A DNA stretch of 64,000 bases, taken from SG8-32-3 sp964514055. Its GTDB lineage: Archaea; Thermoproteota; Bathyarchaeia; Bathyarchaeales; Bathycorpusculaceae. Below, one piece after another: positions 33,675-41,930 of the stretch. The position numbers were made by a program, and so were the translations under genes. The stretch lies in assembly GCA_964514055.1 (NCBI GenBank), contig CAZEPB010000006.1:1-64000 (forward strand), written 5' to 3'. The notes beneath the pieces are model-generated. The model was not told the DNA's origin and did not search any database. It saw only the letters and a list, made by a program, of their open reading frames with translations. Numbering within the stretch: the stretch's first letter is position 1; every line of letters begins with the position of its first letter.

Positions 33675-34884
33675 TAGTTTTGTTTCTCAAAAAGAGTATT
33701 AGCACTGTGAAGATTATTGCTGACAGTAGTGGCAATGTTTGTGAAGGTAAATATTCGATTATGAACCCCCCTAGTATTGGCGTAATGATTTGGGCAACGC
33801 TAGTTAGTGAATTGTTGACACCCAGTATCGATCCTGTCTCCTTTTGCGTTACACTATTCGTTAATTTGCTCGTTAAGATAGGTCTGCCCACTCCAGTGCC
33901 ATAGGCTAGAAAAGTCAGCGGAACAAACACCAACAGGTATTCGGCGGAAAACGCGATTGCCACCATTGAAATAGTCATAGAAACTATCCCTGTTACTAGT
34001 GTACGTTTTTCTCCAAAAAAGCGTAGAATACGCGCAATTAAAACTGTTTGTATACCTACTCTAATTATGCCTATCCAAACCGTGTAAAAACTAACCTGCT
34101 CAGCAGTAGCATGAAATTGGGCTTCCGCAAACAAACTTATGTTAGAAATAAACAGGAAAAACGCCATGTTATAGACGAAAAACATTAGCAAGCTATTTCT
34201 AATGTGATGGGTTCTTACAAAGTGTCTAACATCATTTACAGGAATTACGTCATTGAAGCTAAGAGAAATTTTGTCTGCTCTTTTAGGGACTGTTTCAGGA
34301 AGAAACAAAATGACAAGAGCAATCGAAATCAGGGTTATGGCTGCTGCAAAAAACATTGGAACTGAATAGTTGATTGTGGAAAGTATTCCGCCAATGAATG
34401 GTCCAAATATTAATCCTGCACCAAATACGCCACTGGAATAGCCGAAGACTCTAGTTCTGTGTTTAGGTTCAGTGATGTCGCTTATGTATGCTTGGCTGAC
34501 AGTCATGTTGCTTCCCAGCAAACCGTCGATTAGTCTTGCTACTATTAACAGAATTACTGTTGTCGCAAATCCAAGGAAAATGAAGCCGACAAAAGTGCTT
34601 ATTTGGCTCAGAATGAACAATGGTTTTCTTCCGAAGTGGTCGCTTAGTTTTCCTGTTATTGGACTGGCGAATAATTGGCAGATACTGAACACGCTGACGA
34701 TAAGTCCAATCTGCGATGGAGTTAATCCAAGTTCCAATCCTAAAAACGGGATTAGTGGCAACACCATGCTGAAGCCCAGAACTTCAGTAAACAATATTAG
34801 GAATACTATGTAGAGGCGTTTGTCAAACACGAAATCGTCTGCTTGATTGGCTTTTTGTTTTTCTTTCAAAAAATCGACCTTCAC
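33658..34884 (-). CDS. MFS drug-efflux-type transporter
   Basis: 408 residues with about 12 helices. The loop 2-3 signature GKLSDHFGRKPLFILSQ (residues about 78-95) and the antiporter motif in GVFGAGLIFGPFIGG are those of DHA1-type proton:drug antiporters (TetA/Bmr-like). Encoded 5 bases after a MarR-type regulator, the usual pairing of a sensor with its efflux pump. The substrate is unknown. Codon use is more AT-rich than in the housekeeping genes nearby. The stop codon lies within a dispersed element. Confidence 0.8.
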   Translation of the reverse strand: MKVDFLKEKQKANQADDFVFDKRLYIVFLILFTEVLGFSMVLPLIPFLGLELGLTPSQIGLIVSVFSICQLFASPITGKLSDHFGRKPLFILSQISTFVGFIFLGFATTVILLIVARLIDGLLGSNMTVSQAYISDITEPKHRTRVFGYSSGVFGAGLIFGPFIGGILSTINYSVPMFFAAAITLISIALVILFLPETVPKRADKISLSFNDVIPVNDVRHFVRTHHIRNSLLMFFVYNMAFFLFISNISLFAEAQFHATAEQVSFYTVWIGIIRVGIQTVLIARILRFFGEKRTLVTGIVSMTISMVAIAFSAEYLLVFVPLTFLAYGTGVGRPILTSKLTNSVTQKETGSILGVNNSLTSVAQIITPILGGFIIEYLPSQTLPLLSAIIFTVLILFLRNKTTSSYI

Positions 34885-34889
34885 TTTCT

Positions 34890-35324
34890 TTAATAATTTT
34901 GACGGGTTAACTCGTCAAGATTCTTTTCCACTTTCTGTAAGAGACGTAATAGTGTTGCTTTTTCGCTTTCATGAAATCCGTTCGTTATTTCCTCCTGAAT
35001 TTTAGACCACGAGTTTCTTACCTTTGAGACCAAACTCTGACCTTTTTCCGTCAGCAATAGGTTGAACTTTCTTCCATCCTTTTCGTCTGGAATTCTGATC
35101 AGTAGTCCATCTGATTCCATTTGATTAACAATGACTGAGACTGAGGCGGGTGTAATGTTCAATTTGTTGGCAAGGTCCTTTTGATCGAGCTTTTTGTTTT
35201 GTGCTATATGATAAATTGCTAAATCTTGACTTACGCCCCATCTGTCTTTACCTAACACATTATAAGCATAGTAACGGTATTTCATGTCGACACTACGCAA
35301 TAAATAGCTTAAAGTATCTTCCAA
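34890..35324 (-). CDS. MarR-family transcriptional regulator
   Basis: 144 residues with the winged-helix MarR fold: LDQKDLANKLNITPASVSVIVNQMESDGLLIRIPDEKDGRKFNLLLTEKG covers helices 2-4 and the wing with its DxR motif (DGRK). MarR proteins are dimeric repressors that release DNA on binding small ligands. It is first in a two-gene operon with the MFS pump and probably controls itself through the palindrome at 35359. Confidence 0.85.
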   Translation of the reverse strand: MEDTLSYLLRSVDMKYRYYAYNVLGKDRWGVSQDLAIYHIAQNKKLDQKDLANKLNITPASVSVIVNQMESDGLLIRIPDEKDGRKFNLLLTEKGQSLVSKVRNSWSKIQEEITNGFHESEKATLLRLLQKVEKNLDELTRQNY

Positions 35325-35358
35325 AAGATTCCCTCAATATATAGCCAACCAGAAATAG

Positions 35359-35370
35359 TTAGTTAACTAA
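35359..35370. promoter_or_regulatory. Candidate MarR operator palindrome
   Basis: TTAGTTAACTAA is a perfect 12-bp palindrome, 35 bases upstream of the marR start. It lies between two TATA-like stretches on the minus strand (AAATATTTAATT at about 35370-35381 and GCTATATATTG at about 35335-35345), where a bound dimer would block transcription. Length and symmetry fit MarR operators. Binding is inferred. Confidence 0.55.
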
Positions 35371-35437
35371 TTAAATATTTCTATCTCTATCACTTAAAAA
35401 GCAAGTATTTTAAGCCTAAACTAAAAGAATACAAGTC

Positions 35438-36298
35438 ATGTTTATTCCGCGCAAGGTTCTGGAAGAAAAACTCAGGCAGTTAGTAGCTGAGGACGTTGGA
35501 CAGGGCGACGTAACGTCCGCGGCTGTTGTTTCCGCAGGATTGCCAGTTGAGGCTGTGGTCGTGGCTAAAGAAGCGGGAATAGCGGCTGGAATCGAAGAAA
35601 CCGTGATTCTTGCGGAGAGTCTTGGACTGAGTGTTAAGACGGAAGTTGCGGACGGCGACGAAATTAAGAGCGGCAAAGTAATCTTAAGGATTTCTGGAGA
35701 CGCTCGGGCTGTTCTTTCAGCGGAGCGGACAATGTTGAATTTGCTGTCGCGCATGAGCGGCATCGCCACAACAACGAGAAGGCTTGCGGAAAAACTGCTA
35801 AAAGCCAACTCGACAGCGAAAATCGCGGCAACACGCAAAACCGCACCTGGTCTCGGCTACTTTGATAAGAAAGCCGTGCTCATCGGCGGCGGCGACCCCC
35901 ACAGGCTGCGCTTGGACGACATGGTTTTGGTGAAGGACAACCACATCGCGATAGCTGGAAGCGTCGAGAAAGCGGTGAAAAAAGCCAAACAAAACGCTTC
36001 GTTCAGCAAAAAAATCGAGGCAGAAGTCACAAGCGTTGCAGATGCCCTGAAAGCGGCGGAAGCGGGCGCTGACATAGTTATGCTTGACAATTTCTCTCCG
36101 AAACAAGTCAGAGAAGCTGTGAATGCGCTGAAACAGGCAGGATTTCTTGGGAAGGTCCTGTTGGAAGTCAGCGGCGGAATCACCGAGCAGAACCTTCTGG
36201 AGTACGCTTCGGCACAAGTGGATATCATAAGCATGGGAGCGCTGACTCACAGCGTCAACGCATTAGACATAAGCTTGGAAATCACCAAGATCAAGTAG
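35438..36298 (+). CDS. nadC: Nicotinate-nucleotide pyrophosphorylase (carboxylating)
   Basis: 286 residues, full length. NadC makes nicotinate mononucleotide from quinolinate and PRPP in NAD synthesis. Signs: the N-terminal LVAEDVGQGDVTS, RTMLNLLSRMSGIATTT, quinolinate-binding ATRKTAPGLGYFDKKAVLIGGGDPHRLRLDDMVLVKDNH, the acidic EAEVTSVADA and VMLDNFSPKQV, and the phosphate loop LLEVSGGIT ... ISMGALTHS. The ATG at 35438 is leaderless-looking, downstream of TATA-like TATTTTAAGCC near 35405. nadA and nadB are not in the window. Confidence 0.93.
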   Translation: MFIPRKVLEEKLRQLVAEDVGQGDVTSAAVVSAGLPVEAVVVAKEAGIAAGIEETVILAESLGLSVKTEVADGDEIKSGKVILRISGDARAVLSAERTMLNLLSRMSGIATTTRRLAEKLLKANSTAKIAATRKTAPGLGYFDKKAVLIGGGDPHRLRLDDMVLVKDNHIAIAGSVEKAVKKAKQNASFSKKIEAEVTSVADALKAAEAGADIVMLDNFSPKQVREAVNALKQAGFLGKVLLEVSGGITEQNLLEYASAQVDIISMGALTHSVNALDISLEITKIK

Positions 36299-36307
36299 TT
36301 TTTGCCT

Positions 36308-36994
36308 TTATGATACAAGCAGCAGCGTGACAAGCACCACAAGGTTCACTGTGGAGTGAGCGATAGCCGAAACCACGTAGGAGTTCCAACGGTGATAGAC
36401 GTAGCCCAGCACCAGCCCAGCGGTTAAGGCTGAGAGAATGTAGACCAGTTGAATGTCAAAATGGAAAAGTCCGAAAACAAAAGCAGAAATGATAACAGCG
36501 GGTATGAATGAGTATCTACGCGTGAGCGTGCTCTGGAGAAAACCCCTGAAAGCGAATTCTTCACAAACACCTGCCAGAGCCAACGCAGCTATCACGGCGA
36601 TGAGTCCCCAAGTTGTGGAGCTAAGGTCGGTTATAATAGTATTTGATTGCTCAATCGCTTCGCTGACGCCGAAGATGGAGGTGAGAACCGCAGAAACGAT
36701 AATATCCACGAAGAGCAGCAGCACCCCTGACGCGAACCCTAACACCACCAGTTTGGGGCTAACGTCTAAACCGACGTAACGCTTGATGTCCACATGTTTT
36801 AACAGCATATACCCAAGTGGAACAATCAGTATAAGCAGCTCGGAAAGAACCAAAGCAGCGCCATCTCCTAAAGTATAACTAAAGATGAATCCCAAAAACA
36901 AGACCAGAAAAAAAGTAACCACGATTACCAGAAAGGCATCAAGAGTAGGCACAGCACGAACCTTTTCTTGTTCCACAGTGTTAGCTTCGTTCAA
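36308..36994 (-). CDS. CPBP-family intramembrane metalloprotease
   Basis: 228 residues, about seven or eight helices. The family motifs are present: EEFAFRGFLQS (EExxxR), VFGLFHFD (FxxxH) and IAHSTVN (HxxxN), which bind the metal in the membrane. CPBP (Rce1/CAAX-type) proteases cut membrane-bound substrates; archaeal ones are mostly uncharacterised. Convergent with nadC. Start ATG 36994. Confidence 0.85.
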   Translation of the reverse strand: MNEANTVEQEKVRAVPTLDAFLVIVVTFFLVLFLGFIFSYTLGDGAALVLSELLILIVPLGYMLLKHVDIKRYVGLDVSPKLVVLGFASGVLLLFVDIIVSAVLTSIFGVSEAIEQSNTIITDLSSTTWGLIAVIAALALAGVCEEFAFRGFLQSTLTRRYSFIPAVIISAFVFGLFHFDIQLVYILSALTAGLVLGYVYHRWNSYVVSAIAHSTVNLVVLVTLLLVS

Positions 36995-37023
36995 CTTTCA
37001 ATCCACACTAAAGGTTTTGCAGC

Positions 37024-37716
37024 TCACGTCTTCGGCTTTATTCTTAAAGCGCGAAAACCTCTTGCACATGGATTCAAGGTTTCCACCATATTAACTTTGC
37101 TTAAAACGCCAAAGGCGTCTTCAGCGTAACCGCGCACGTCATGCTCCGACGCCATAAGTGAATGCAAGTAAACTCTTCCATCAGCTATTATGGGCTGGCA
37201 TCTGGAAGGCAAACCCAGCAGCACCTCTTCCTTTTCCTCCAAAGCCTGCGCACAAGCAAACAATATGGCTTCAGCGCCAGCCGTTAACTCCGCCACCCTA
37301 ACAGGAACGCTCTCTTTGCCTATGGCCAACACATCTATACCATAAGCTCTCTTGATTTCACCCGCGATTTTCCGCAGCCTAGGCAACAACCGCAAAAGAT
37401 GCTGCCGCGCTCTGCCTGAAATTCTCATGTTTGAAAGCTGAACTGGAGACAGCTCTTCAACGGGAACAGCGCCTAAAGACACGTCCAAATGCACGACATC
37501 GGCTTTCACGCTGCTGAGCAGGTCTCTGCAAAGCTCAGCCTCACCCACTATCACTTCGTACCCGTCTGCCACTTCCTTGAAAATCGGTTTAGCCAATCGA
37601 GAGTGCGCTTCCCTGTATGGACTTTCAACAGCCACTGAAGCGGACGCAACGAGATATAAAGGGTTAAATCTGGCGTCTAGTATCGCCGCTGCAGAATCCG
37701 CTGACACAATTTTCAA
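37024..37716 (-). CDS. DUF4152 protein, related to a Pyrococcus RNase H-like single-strand exonuclease
   Basis: 230 residues from TTG 37716, chosen because AGGTGAG lies 5 bases upstream and homologues start M(K/R)IVxAD; a GTG at 37725 is alternative. Conserved parts: KIVSADSAAAILD, DVVHLDVSLGAVPVEEL, and DVLAIGKESVPVRVAELTAGAEAI. These fit my memory of P. furiosus PF2046 (PfuExo I), a 3'-5' ssDNA exonuclease with an RNase H-like fold and acidic active site (Asp near residue 7 and Asp in VVHLD). I am fairly, not fully, sure of that equivalence. Confidence 0.6.
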   Translation of the reverse strand: MKIVSADSAAAILDARFNPLYLVASASVAVESPYREAHSRLAKPIFKEVADGYEVIVGEAELCRDLLSSVKADVVHLDVSLGAVPVEELSPVQLSNMRISGRARQHLLRLLPRLRKIAGEIKRAYGIDVLAIGKESVPVRVAELTAGAEAILFACAQALEEKEEVLLGLPSRCQPIIADGRVYLHSLMASEHDVRGYAEDAFGVLSKVNMVETLNPCARGFRALRIKPKT

Positions 37717-37757
37717 ATCTCTCACCTACCCGTAATTAGGTAACCACAAAATTAGCT

Positions 37758-38384
37758 TTACTCTCTGGCACGGTCACTGGTTTTCAGGTTCATTGCTAAA
37801 AGGAACATTTCCGAACTTTTGGCTCGGCTTGCATTTGGCTTTATAACCTTGACGGCGTCGAAGTGCTTTTCAACTTTTTTCACAAAATCCGCTAACATGT
37901 CGCCCTCAAACACCTTAACAAAAAAGTTTCCTGAAGGGCGCAGTACACTCACGGCGATTTTCAACGCTTGCGCCGCCAAGTCTATCTGCCGTGCATGATC
38001 AACTTCCCATATGCCAGAAATGTTCGGCGACGCGTCTGAAAGTACAACGTCGGCTTTTCGGGGCAGAAAATCAAGAATCAGCTGCAGCGTTTCAGGCTCA
38101 GTAAAGTCAGCAACAATCGTTCTAACGTATTCTTGAGGAAAAGGCGCAATCGGCTTCAAGTCCACACCTAAAACGAAGCCTTTCTTGCCAACGATTTTTC
38201 TGGCGGCTTGAATCCAACCGCCTGGCGCCGCGCCCAAGTCAACTACGACATCGCCTTTACGTATAAAGCGATATTTTTTTGCGGCTTGAGAAAGTTTGTA
38301 GGTTGCTCTTGAACGATAATTTTCAGCTTTTGCTTTTTTGTAGTAGTAATCTCGCTTTCTATCTTGGATCCAGGCTTTGGGCAA
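37758..38384 (-). CDS. rlmE: rRNA 2'-O-methyltransferase RlmE/FtsJ
   Basis: 208 residues from TTG 38384; GGTGA sits 7 bases upstream and the family begins with a WxxxRxRDxYYKKAK segment, here WIQDRKRDYYYKKAKAENY. SAM site VVDLGAAPGGWIQAA; catalytic K-D-K-E tetrad visible as Lys near residue 35, Asp in VVLSDASPN, Lys in FFVKVFEGD and Glu in SSEMFLLA. It methylates the 2'-O of a uridine in the large-subunit rRNA A-loop. It overlaps the 3' end of the RPC34-like gene by 26 bases, so the two are translationally linked. Confidence 0.9.
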   Translation of the reverse strand: MPKAWIQDRKRDYYYKKAKAENYRSRATYKLSQAAKKYRFIRKGDVVVDLGAAPGGWIQAARKIVGKKGFVLGVDLKPIAPFPQEYVRTIVADFTEPETLQLILDFLPRKADVVLSDASPNISGIWEVDHARQIDLAAQALKIAVSVLRPSGNFFVKVFEGDMLADFVKKVEKHFDAVKVIKPNASRAKSSEMFLLAMNLKTSDRARE

Positions 38385-38763
38385 AAGAATCGTCACCTAA
38401 CCCGTCTGAATCCTCTTCTCCTAATGATAAGATCCACTCGGTAAGTTTCGCGCAGCTTTTCGGCGAAATCGCTGTTGTCGGGTCACATCTGGCGTTATCT
38501 TTGCACAGCAAGCACGGGCAGTCGGCGATGGATTCTATGGACGGAGGAAGCCTTTTAGGGAAAAGCCTGTAAGTCCACCTTCCACCCTGCAGTTCTTTTT
38601 CTCGGCGGATAAGCCCTTTTTCTTCCAGCTTAATCGCTACTCTAGAGCCTTCTCTGCTGCTTGCGCCCAGTTCCCGCCACAACTCCGACTGCAGCACCCC
38701 CTCCTTGCCAGTGTTTATCACGAAATGAAGGGCTTTCTGTTCCAGATCATTACGTTTCGGCAT
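38359..38763 (-). CDS. RPC34/RPC39-like protein with Fe-S cysteine motif
   Basis: 134 residues. Residues 8-68 form a winged helix (ALHFVINTGKEGVLQSELWRELG ... VAIKLEEKGLIRREKE). The C-terminal part has CPCLLCKDNARC then SPKSCAKLTEWIL, with Cys84, Cys87, Cys93 and Cys104 matching the [4Fe-4S]-binding pattern and the following T-E-W of the RNA polymerase III subunit RPC39 (yeast RPC34). Archaeal orthologues have been described in Crenarchaeota and Thaumarchaeota. A general transcription role is likely. Divergent from kae1; a shared TATA-rich region lies at 38780-38850. Confidence 0.8.
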   Translation of the reverse strand: MPKRNDLEQKALHFVINTGKEGVLQSELWRELGASSREGSRVAIKLEEKGLIRREKELQGGRWTYRLFPKRLPPSIESIADCPCLLCKDNARCDPTTAISPKSCAKLTEWILSLGEEDSDGLGDDSFAQSLDPR

Positions 38764-38863
38764 AATCTATCAGTTCCGCGTACTACATTAAATATATGCG
38801 ATAGTTCCAGATAAAAATATGTATCCCTAAAAACGGTTAAAACTGCATGAAGGATCGCAAAAG

Positions 38864-39874
38864 ATGAAAAAATCAGCGTGCTGTCTAGGCGTAGAATCCA
38901 CGGCGGATGACTTCGGCGTTGGAATAGTCACCTTCCAAGGCGAAATATTAGCCAACGCCTCGAGTGGTTACATTCCCGAAGAGGGCGGCATTCACCCCAG
39001 AGAAGCTGCGAGACATCACGCTGAAGTAGCAGACAAAGTTTTAAGCGAGGCTTTGTCGAAGGCTGAAGTGAAGCCCAGAGACTTGGCGCTAATCGCTTTT
39101 TCTCAAGGTCCAGGGTTGGGACCCTGCCTTCGCACCGGAGCAACAGTAGCCCGCGCGCTGGCGTCGTACTTGGACGTTCCGCTCGTGGGAGTGAACCATT
39201 CCATAGCCCACATCGAAATAGGAAAACTCCAGACGGGCGCCGTGGACCCCGTGACGCTCTACGTTTCTGGCGGCAACACCCTCGTCTCGGCTTTCGATTC
39301 TGGACGCTACAGGGTTTTCGGCGAAACCTTGGACATAGCGCTTGGCAACTGCTTGGACGTTTTCGCGAGAGAAGCAGGTCTCAAGCACAAACGGGGAATG
39401 CCGCTCGGCGCTGCGTTGGAACAGTTAGCCGCTAACGGAAAAAAGCTGGTTCCGCTGCCGTACGTTGTAAAGGGCATGGACATATCTCTAAGCGGCTTGC
39501 TAACCGCCGCAACCACTCTGCTCCGCCGAGGAGAGCACAAACTTGAGGACCTGTGCTACAGCCTTCAGGAACACGCGTTTTCTATGGTTACGGAGGTCAC
39601 TGAAAGAGCGTTGGCGCACACCGAGAAAAAAGAGGTTCTGCTGACAGGCGGAGTCGCAGCCAACAGTAGATTGCAGTCTATGCTTGGCTCTATTGCGGAA
39701 GAACATGACGCCAAGTTTAATGTGGTGCCGCTTCAGTTCGCAACGGACAACGGCGCCATGATCGCTTGGACTGGCGTTTTAGCCTACACTCATGGCTTAG
39801 TCACGCCTGTCGAGAAGAGTTTTGTCAAGCTGCGATGGCGTTTAGAAAAGGTGGATGTCCCATGGATGAAGTAG
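38864..39874 (+). CDS. kae1: KEOPS catalytic subunit Kae1 (t6A tRNA threonylcarbamoyltransferase)
   Basis: 336 residues of the TsaD/Kae1 ASKHA family. Metal-binding His112 and His116 are in NHSIAHIEIG; phosphate loops are LGVESTADDFGVGI and YVSGGNTLV; LLTGGVAANSRL and FATDNGAMIAW complete the nucleotide site. Kae1 transfers the threonylcarbamoyl group to A37 of ANN-decoding tRNAs. The ATG is preceded by purine-rich GGATCGCAAAAG. The stop overlaps bud32 by 13 bases; in some archaea the two are fused. Confidence 0.95.
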   Translation: MKKSACCLGVESTADDFGVGIVTFQGEILANASSGYIPEEGGIHPREAARHHAEVADKVLSEALSKAEVKPRDLALIAFSQGPGLGPCLRTGATVARALASYLDVPLVGVNHSIAHIEIGKLQTGAVDPVTLYVSGGNTLVSAFDSGRYRVFGETLDIALGNCLDVFAREAGLKHKRGMPLGAALEQLAANGKKLVPLPYVVKGMDISLSGLLTAATTLLRRGEHKLEDLCYSLQEHAFSMVTEVTERALAHTEKKEVLLTGGVAANSRLQSMLGSIAEEHDAKFNVVPLQFATDNGAMIAWTGVLAYTHGLVTPVEKSFVKLRWRLEKVDVPWMK

Positions 39875-40524
39875 ATTCGCGGACACTGCTCAAGAAGGGC
39901 GCAGAAGCAAGCCTTTTTCTGGCGAACTGGCATGGAAGACGGGTCATAATCAAGGCGCGGTTTCCCAAAAAATATCGCCCAGCCGAGCTGGACGAGAAAA
40001 TCCGCGGTTATAGGACGGCGCATGAGCCGCAGCTTATGCATGAAGCGAAAAAAGCTGGGGTGCCGACACCCACGATTTTCCTTGTGGACATGAAGGACGC
40101 GGCGATTACGATGGAGTTTGTGGAGGGCAAGCAAGTGAAGCAGCTGTTGGGCAACATGGCATCGGAAGAGAGGCAAGCGTTATGCGTGAAAATCGGCGAG
40201 TTGATTGGGCTACTGCACAAGCACGGCGTGATTCACGGCGACTTAACCACATCCAACATGATTCTAAACGCTGAGGGCAAGATTTTTCTGGTTGATTTCG
40301 GATTAGGTGAAAAAAACAAGGAATTGGAAGCGAGAGGGGTGGATTTGCACTTGATGAAACGCGCTTTGCAGAGCACGCACTACGAGATGGCGGCTGAATG
40401 CTTCAGGCATGTGCAAGAGGGGTACGCCGCGGTTTTGGGAGCGGAAGACGCGGAAAAAGTTTTTGGGAAAATTCGTGAAATAGAGCGGAGAGGTCGATAC
40501 GTGGATGAGCGGAAACAGGCGTAA
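39862..40524 (+). CDS. bud32: KEOPS kinase subunit Bud32
   Basis: 220 residues from ATG 39862. A minimal RIO-like kinase: LLKKGAEASLFLANW with the Lys in RRVIIKARFPKKYR, catalytic IHGDLTTSNMIL (HGDLTxxN) and metal-binding VDFGLGEKN. Bud32 binds Kae1 and its ATPase activity is needed for t6A synthesis. It overlaps kae1 by 13 bases and the ITPase gene by 20, so all three are one operon. The longer in-frame upstream extension overlaps kae1 and is not part of the protein. Confidence 0.94.
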   Translation: MDEVDSRTLLKKGAEASLFLANWHGRRVIIKARFPKKYRPAELDEKIRGYRTAHEPQLMHEAKKAGVPTPTIFLVDMKDAAITMEFVEGKQVKQLLGNMASEERQALCVKIGELIGLLHKHGVIHGDLTTSNMILNAEGKIFLVDFGLGEKNKELEARGVDLHLMKRALQSTHYEMAAECFRHVQEGYAAVLGAEDAEKVFGKIREIERRGRYVDERKQA

Positions 40525-41116
40525 CGCAAAGTTCCCGTTGAAAGGCAGAGTCGTTTTTTTCGCCACGGGAAACGTTCACAAGTTCGACGAGGCCCGCAAC
40601 CTGCTTGCAAAGTTTGGCATCGCCGTTGGCATGCTTAAGGTGAAGGGCGCGGAGTTGCAAAGTGACAGCCTCGTGGAAATCGCGCAGACAAGCGCCCTAG
40701 ACGCGTTTAAGCGATGCGGCTTGCCGGTTATTGTGGAGGACGCGGGTCTCTTCGTAGACGCATTGAATGGTTTTCCAGGTCCCTACGCGGCTTATGCATA
40801 TAAAACCATAGACAATGCGGGGTTGCTGAAGCTTCTGAAAGGCGTGGAAAACAGGAAAGCACGGTTCCAGTCAGCCATAGCTTACTGCAACAGCGAAACC
40901 AAAGTGCCTGTGGTTTTTGAGGGCGATGCCGCTGGGAAAATGACGAACGAAGAGCGCACGGGAAGCGGCAAATCAGGTTTTGGGTTTGACCCCATCTTTC
41001 AGCCCTCAGGAAGCGAGAAGGCTTTTGCGGAAATGACTTTGGAAGAGAAGAACTGTTTTTCACACCGTGCAATGTCGGTCCGCAAATTTGCTGAATGGTA
41101 CAAAAAGTTTCAATGA
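40505..41116 (+). CDS. Non-canonical purine NTP pyrophosphatase (ITPase/HAM1)
   Basis: 203 residues of the HAM1/RdgB family, which hydrolyses ITP, dITP and XTP to monophosphates. Markers: VVFFATGNVHKFDEA, VEDAGLFVDALNGFPGPYAAYAYKTI, and SGKSGFGFDPIFQPSG. Length and order match the family. The start ATG at 40505 lies in the end of bud32; a second start a few codons downstream is possible as the first 12 residues are not conserved. Third gene of the kae1 operon. Confidence 0.92.
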   Translation: MSGNRRNAKFPLKGRVVFFATGNVHKFDEARNLLAKFGIAVGMLKVKGAELQSDSLVEIAQTSALDAFKRCGLPVIVEDAGLFVDALNGFPGPYAAYAYKTIDNAGLLKLLKGVENRKARFQSAIAYCNSETKVPVVFEGDAAGKMTNEERTGSGKSGFGFDPIFQPSGSEKAFAEMTLEEKNCFSHRAMSVRKFAEWYKKFQ

Positions 41117-41196
41117 CTCTGCAAAACTGAAAACTTTGCAAGAGAGGTTTTTCCAAAGAATTAGAGAAGAAAAGAGAGTGAAACGAAAAAGTTAGA

Positions 41197-41928
41197 TTAA
41201 GAAGCTTTGTCTTTTCTGTTTCTTAGTATGTCGCGTATTTCACGGAGAGTTATCAGTATCTCGTCGTCGAGGCCTTCCATTTTCGGTACAGGTTCTTCAG
41301 TTGGATAAACTACCTCGGTTCCGGTTACATAGGGTTCCTTGAACTTCCTCAGCTCTCTTAGGATGAAATCGCGGACTTCCTCATAGAAAACTATGCCGTT
41401 TATTTTTTCTTCTGGACCTTTTTGGCTAGCACCTGAATATCCCGCCGTTTCAATGTGAACTGAGCCTATCTTGAAAAGTCTGTCGAGTGGACCTGCTTTG
41501 CTTGAGATGTTTGTTATGGTTCTGAAGGGGACATGTCTGCGGGTTATGGTGAAGATTCCTCGTTTTGAGTAGATTTCTGGCATAGTATCACCAGTTTCAG
41601 CTTTTACTGAGTACTCAATGCTTTTGAAGTAGGGTGGCGTGAGAACTAGAGCTGGCACAAGCCAGAACAAGTTTATTATCACTGTCCAGAGGTTAACTGG
41701 CACGAAATAATCGTTGATTATTTGAGTTGCACTTGGGCTGGCTGGGTCAAGTGCGGCCATGTATGCGGTGGATATAAGGGAAGCGACAACACTTAGCCAA
41801 ATTAGTATGAAAGTCACGACGCTTTGGGCGAGCATTTTGTGCATATATGCTTGTGAGGGCTTGAATGTTTTTCCGCTTGTGATTTGCTTAACTGGAGGTC
41901 TGATGACTTTTTCGTCATTTTTTCCCAA
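41197..41928 (-). CDS. Membrane protein with a bacterial-type PH domain (bPH2)
   Basis: 243 residues. Two helices at about 36-56 and 78-98 are followed by a bPH2/DUF304 domain: SIEYSVKAETGDTMPEIYSKRGIFTITRRHVPFRTITNISSKAGPLDRLFKIGSVHIETAG, the classic YdbS-like pattern. The C-terminal tail of about 60 residues is charged and helical. Such proteins sit at the membrane, often near transport genes. It follows the HTH gene by 2 bases on the same strand and may be co-transcribed with it. Confidence 0.75.
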   Translation of the reverse strand: MGKNDEKVIRPPVKQITSGKTFKPSQAYMHKMLAQSVVTFILIWLSVVASLISTAYMAALDPASPSATQIINDYFVPVNLWTVIINLFWLVPALVLTPPYFKSIEYSVKAETGDTMPEIYSKRGIFTITRRHVPFRTITNISSKAGPLDRLFKIGSVHIETAGYSGASQKGPEEKINGIVFYEEVRDFILRELRKFKEPYVTGTEVVYPTEEPVPKMEGLDDEILITLREIRDILRNRKDKAS

Positions 41929-41930
41929 AA

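Noticed and set aside
39766..40524. Kae1-Bud32 fusion protein
   Set aside because: The two frames differ and kae1 has its own stop at 39872-39874, so they overlap by 13 bases without fusion.
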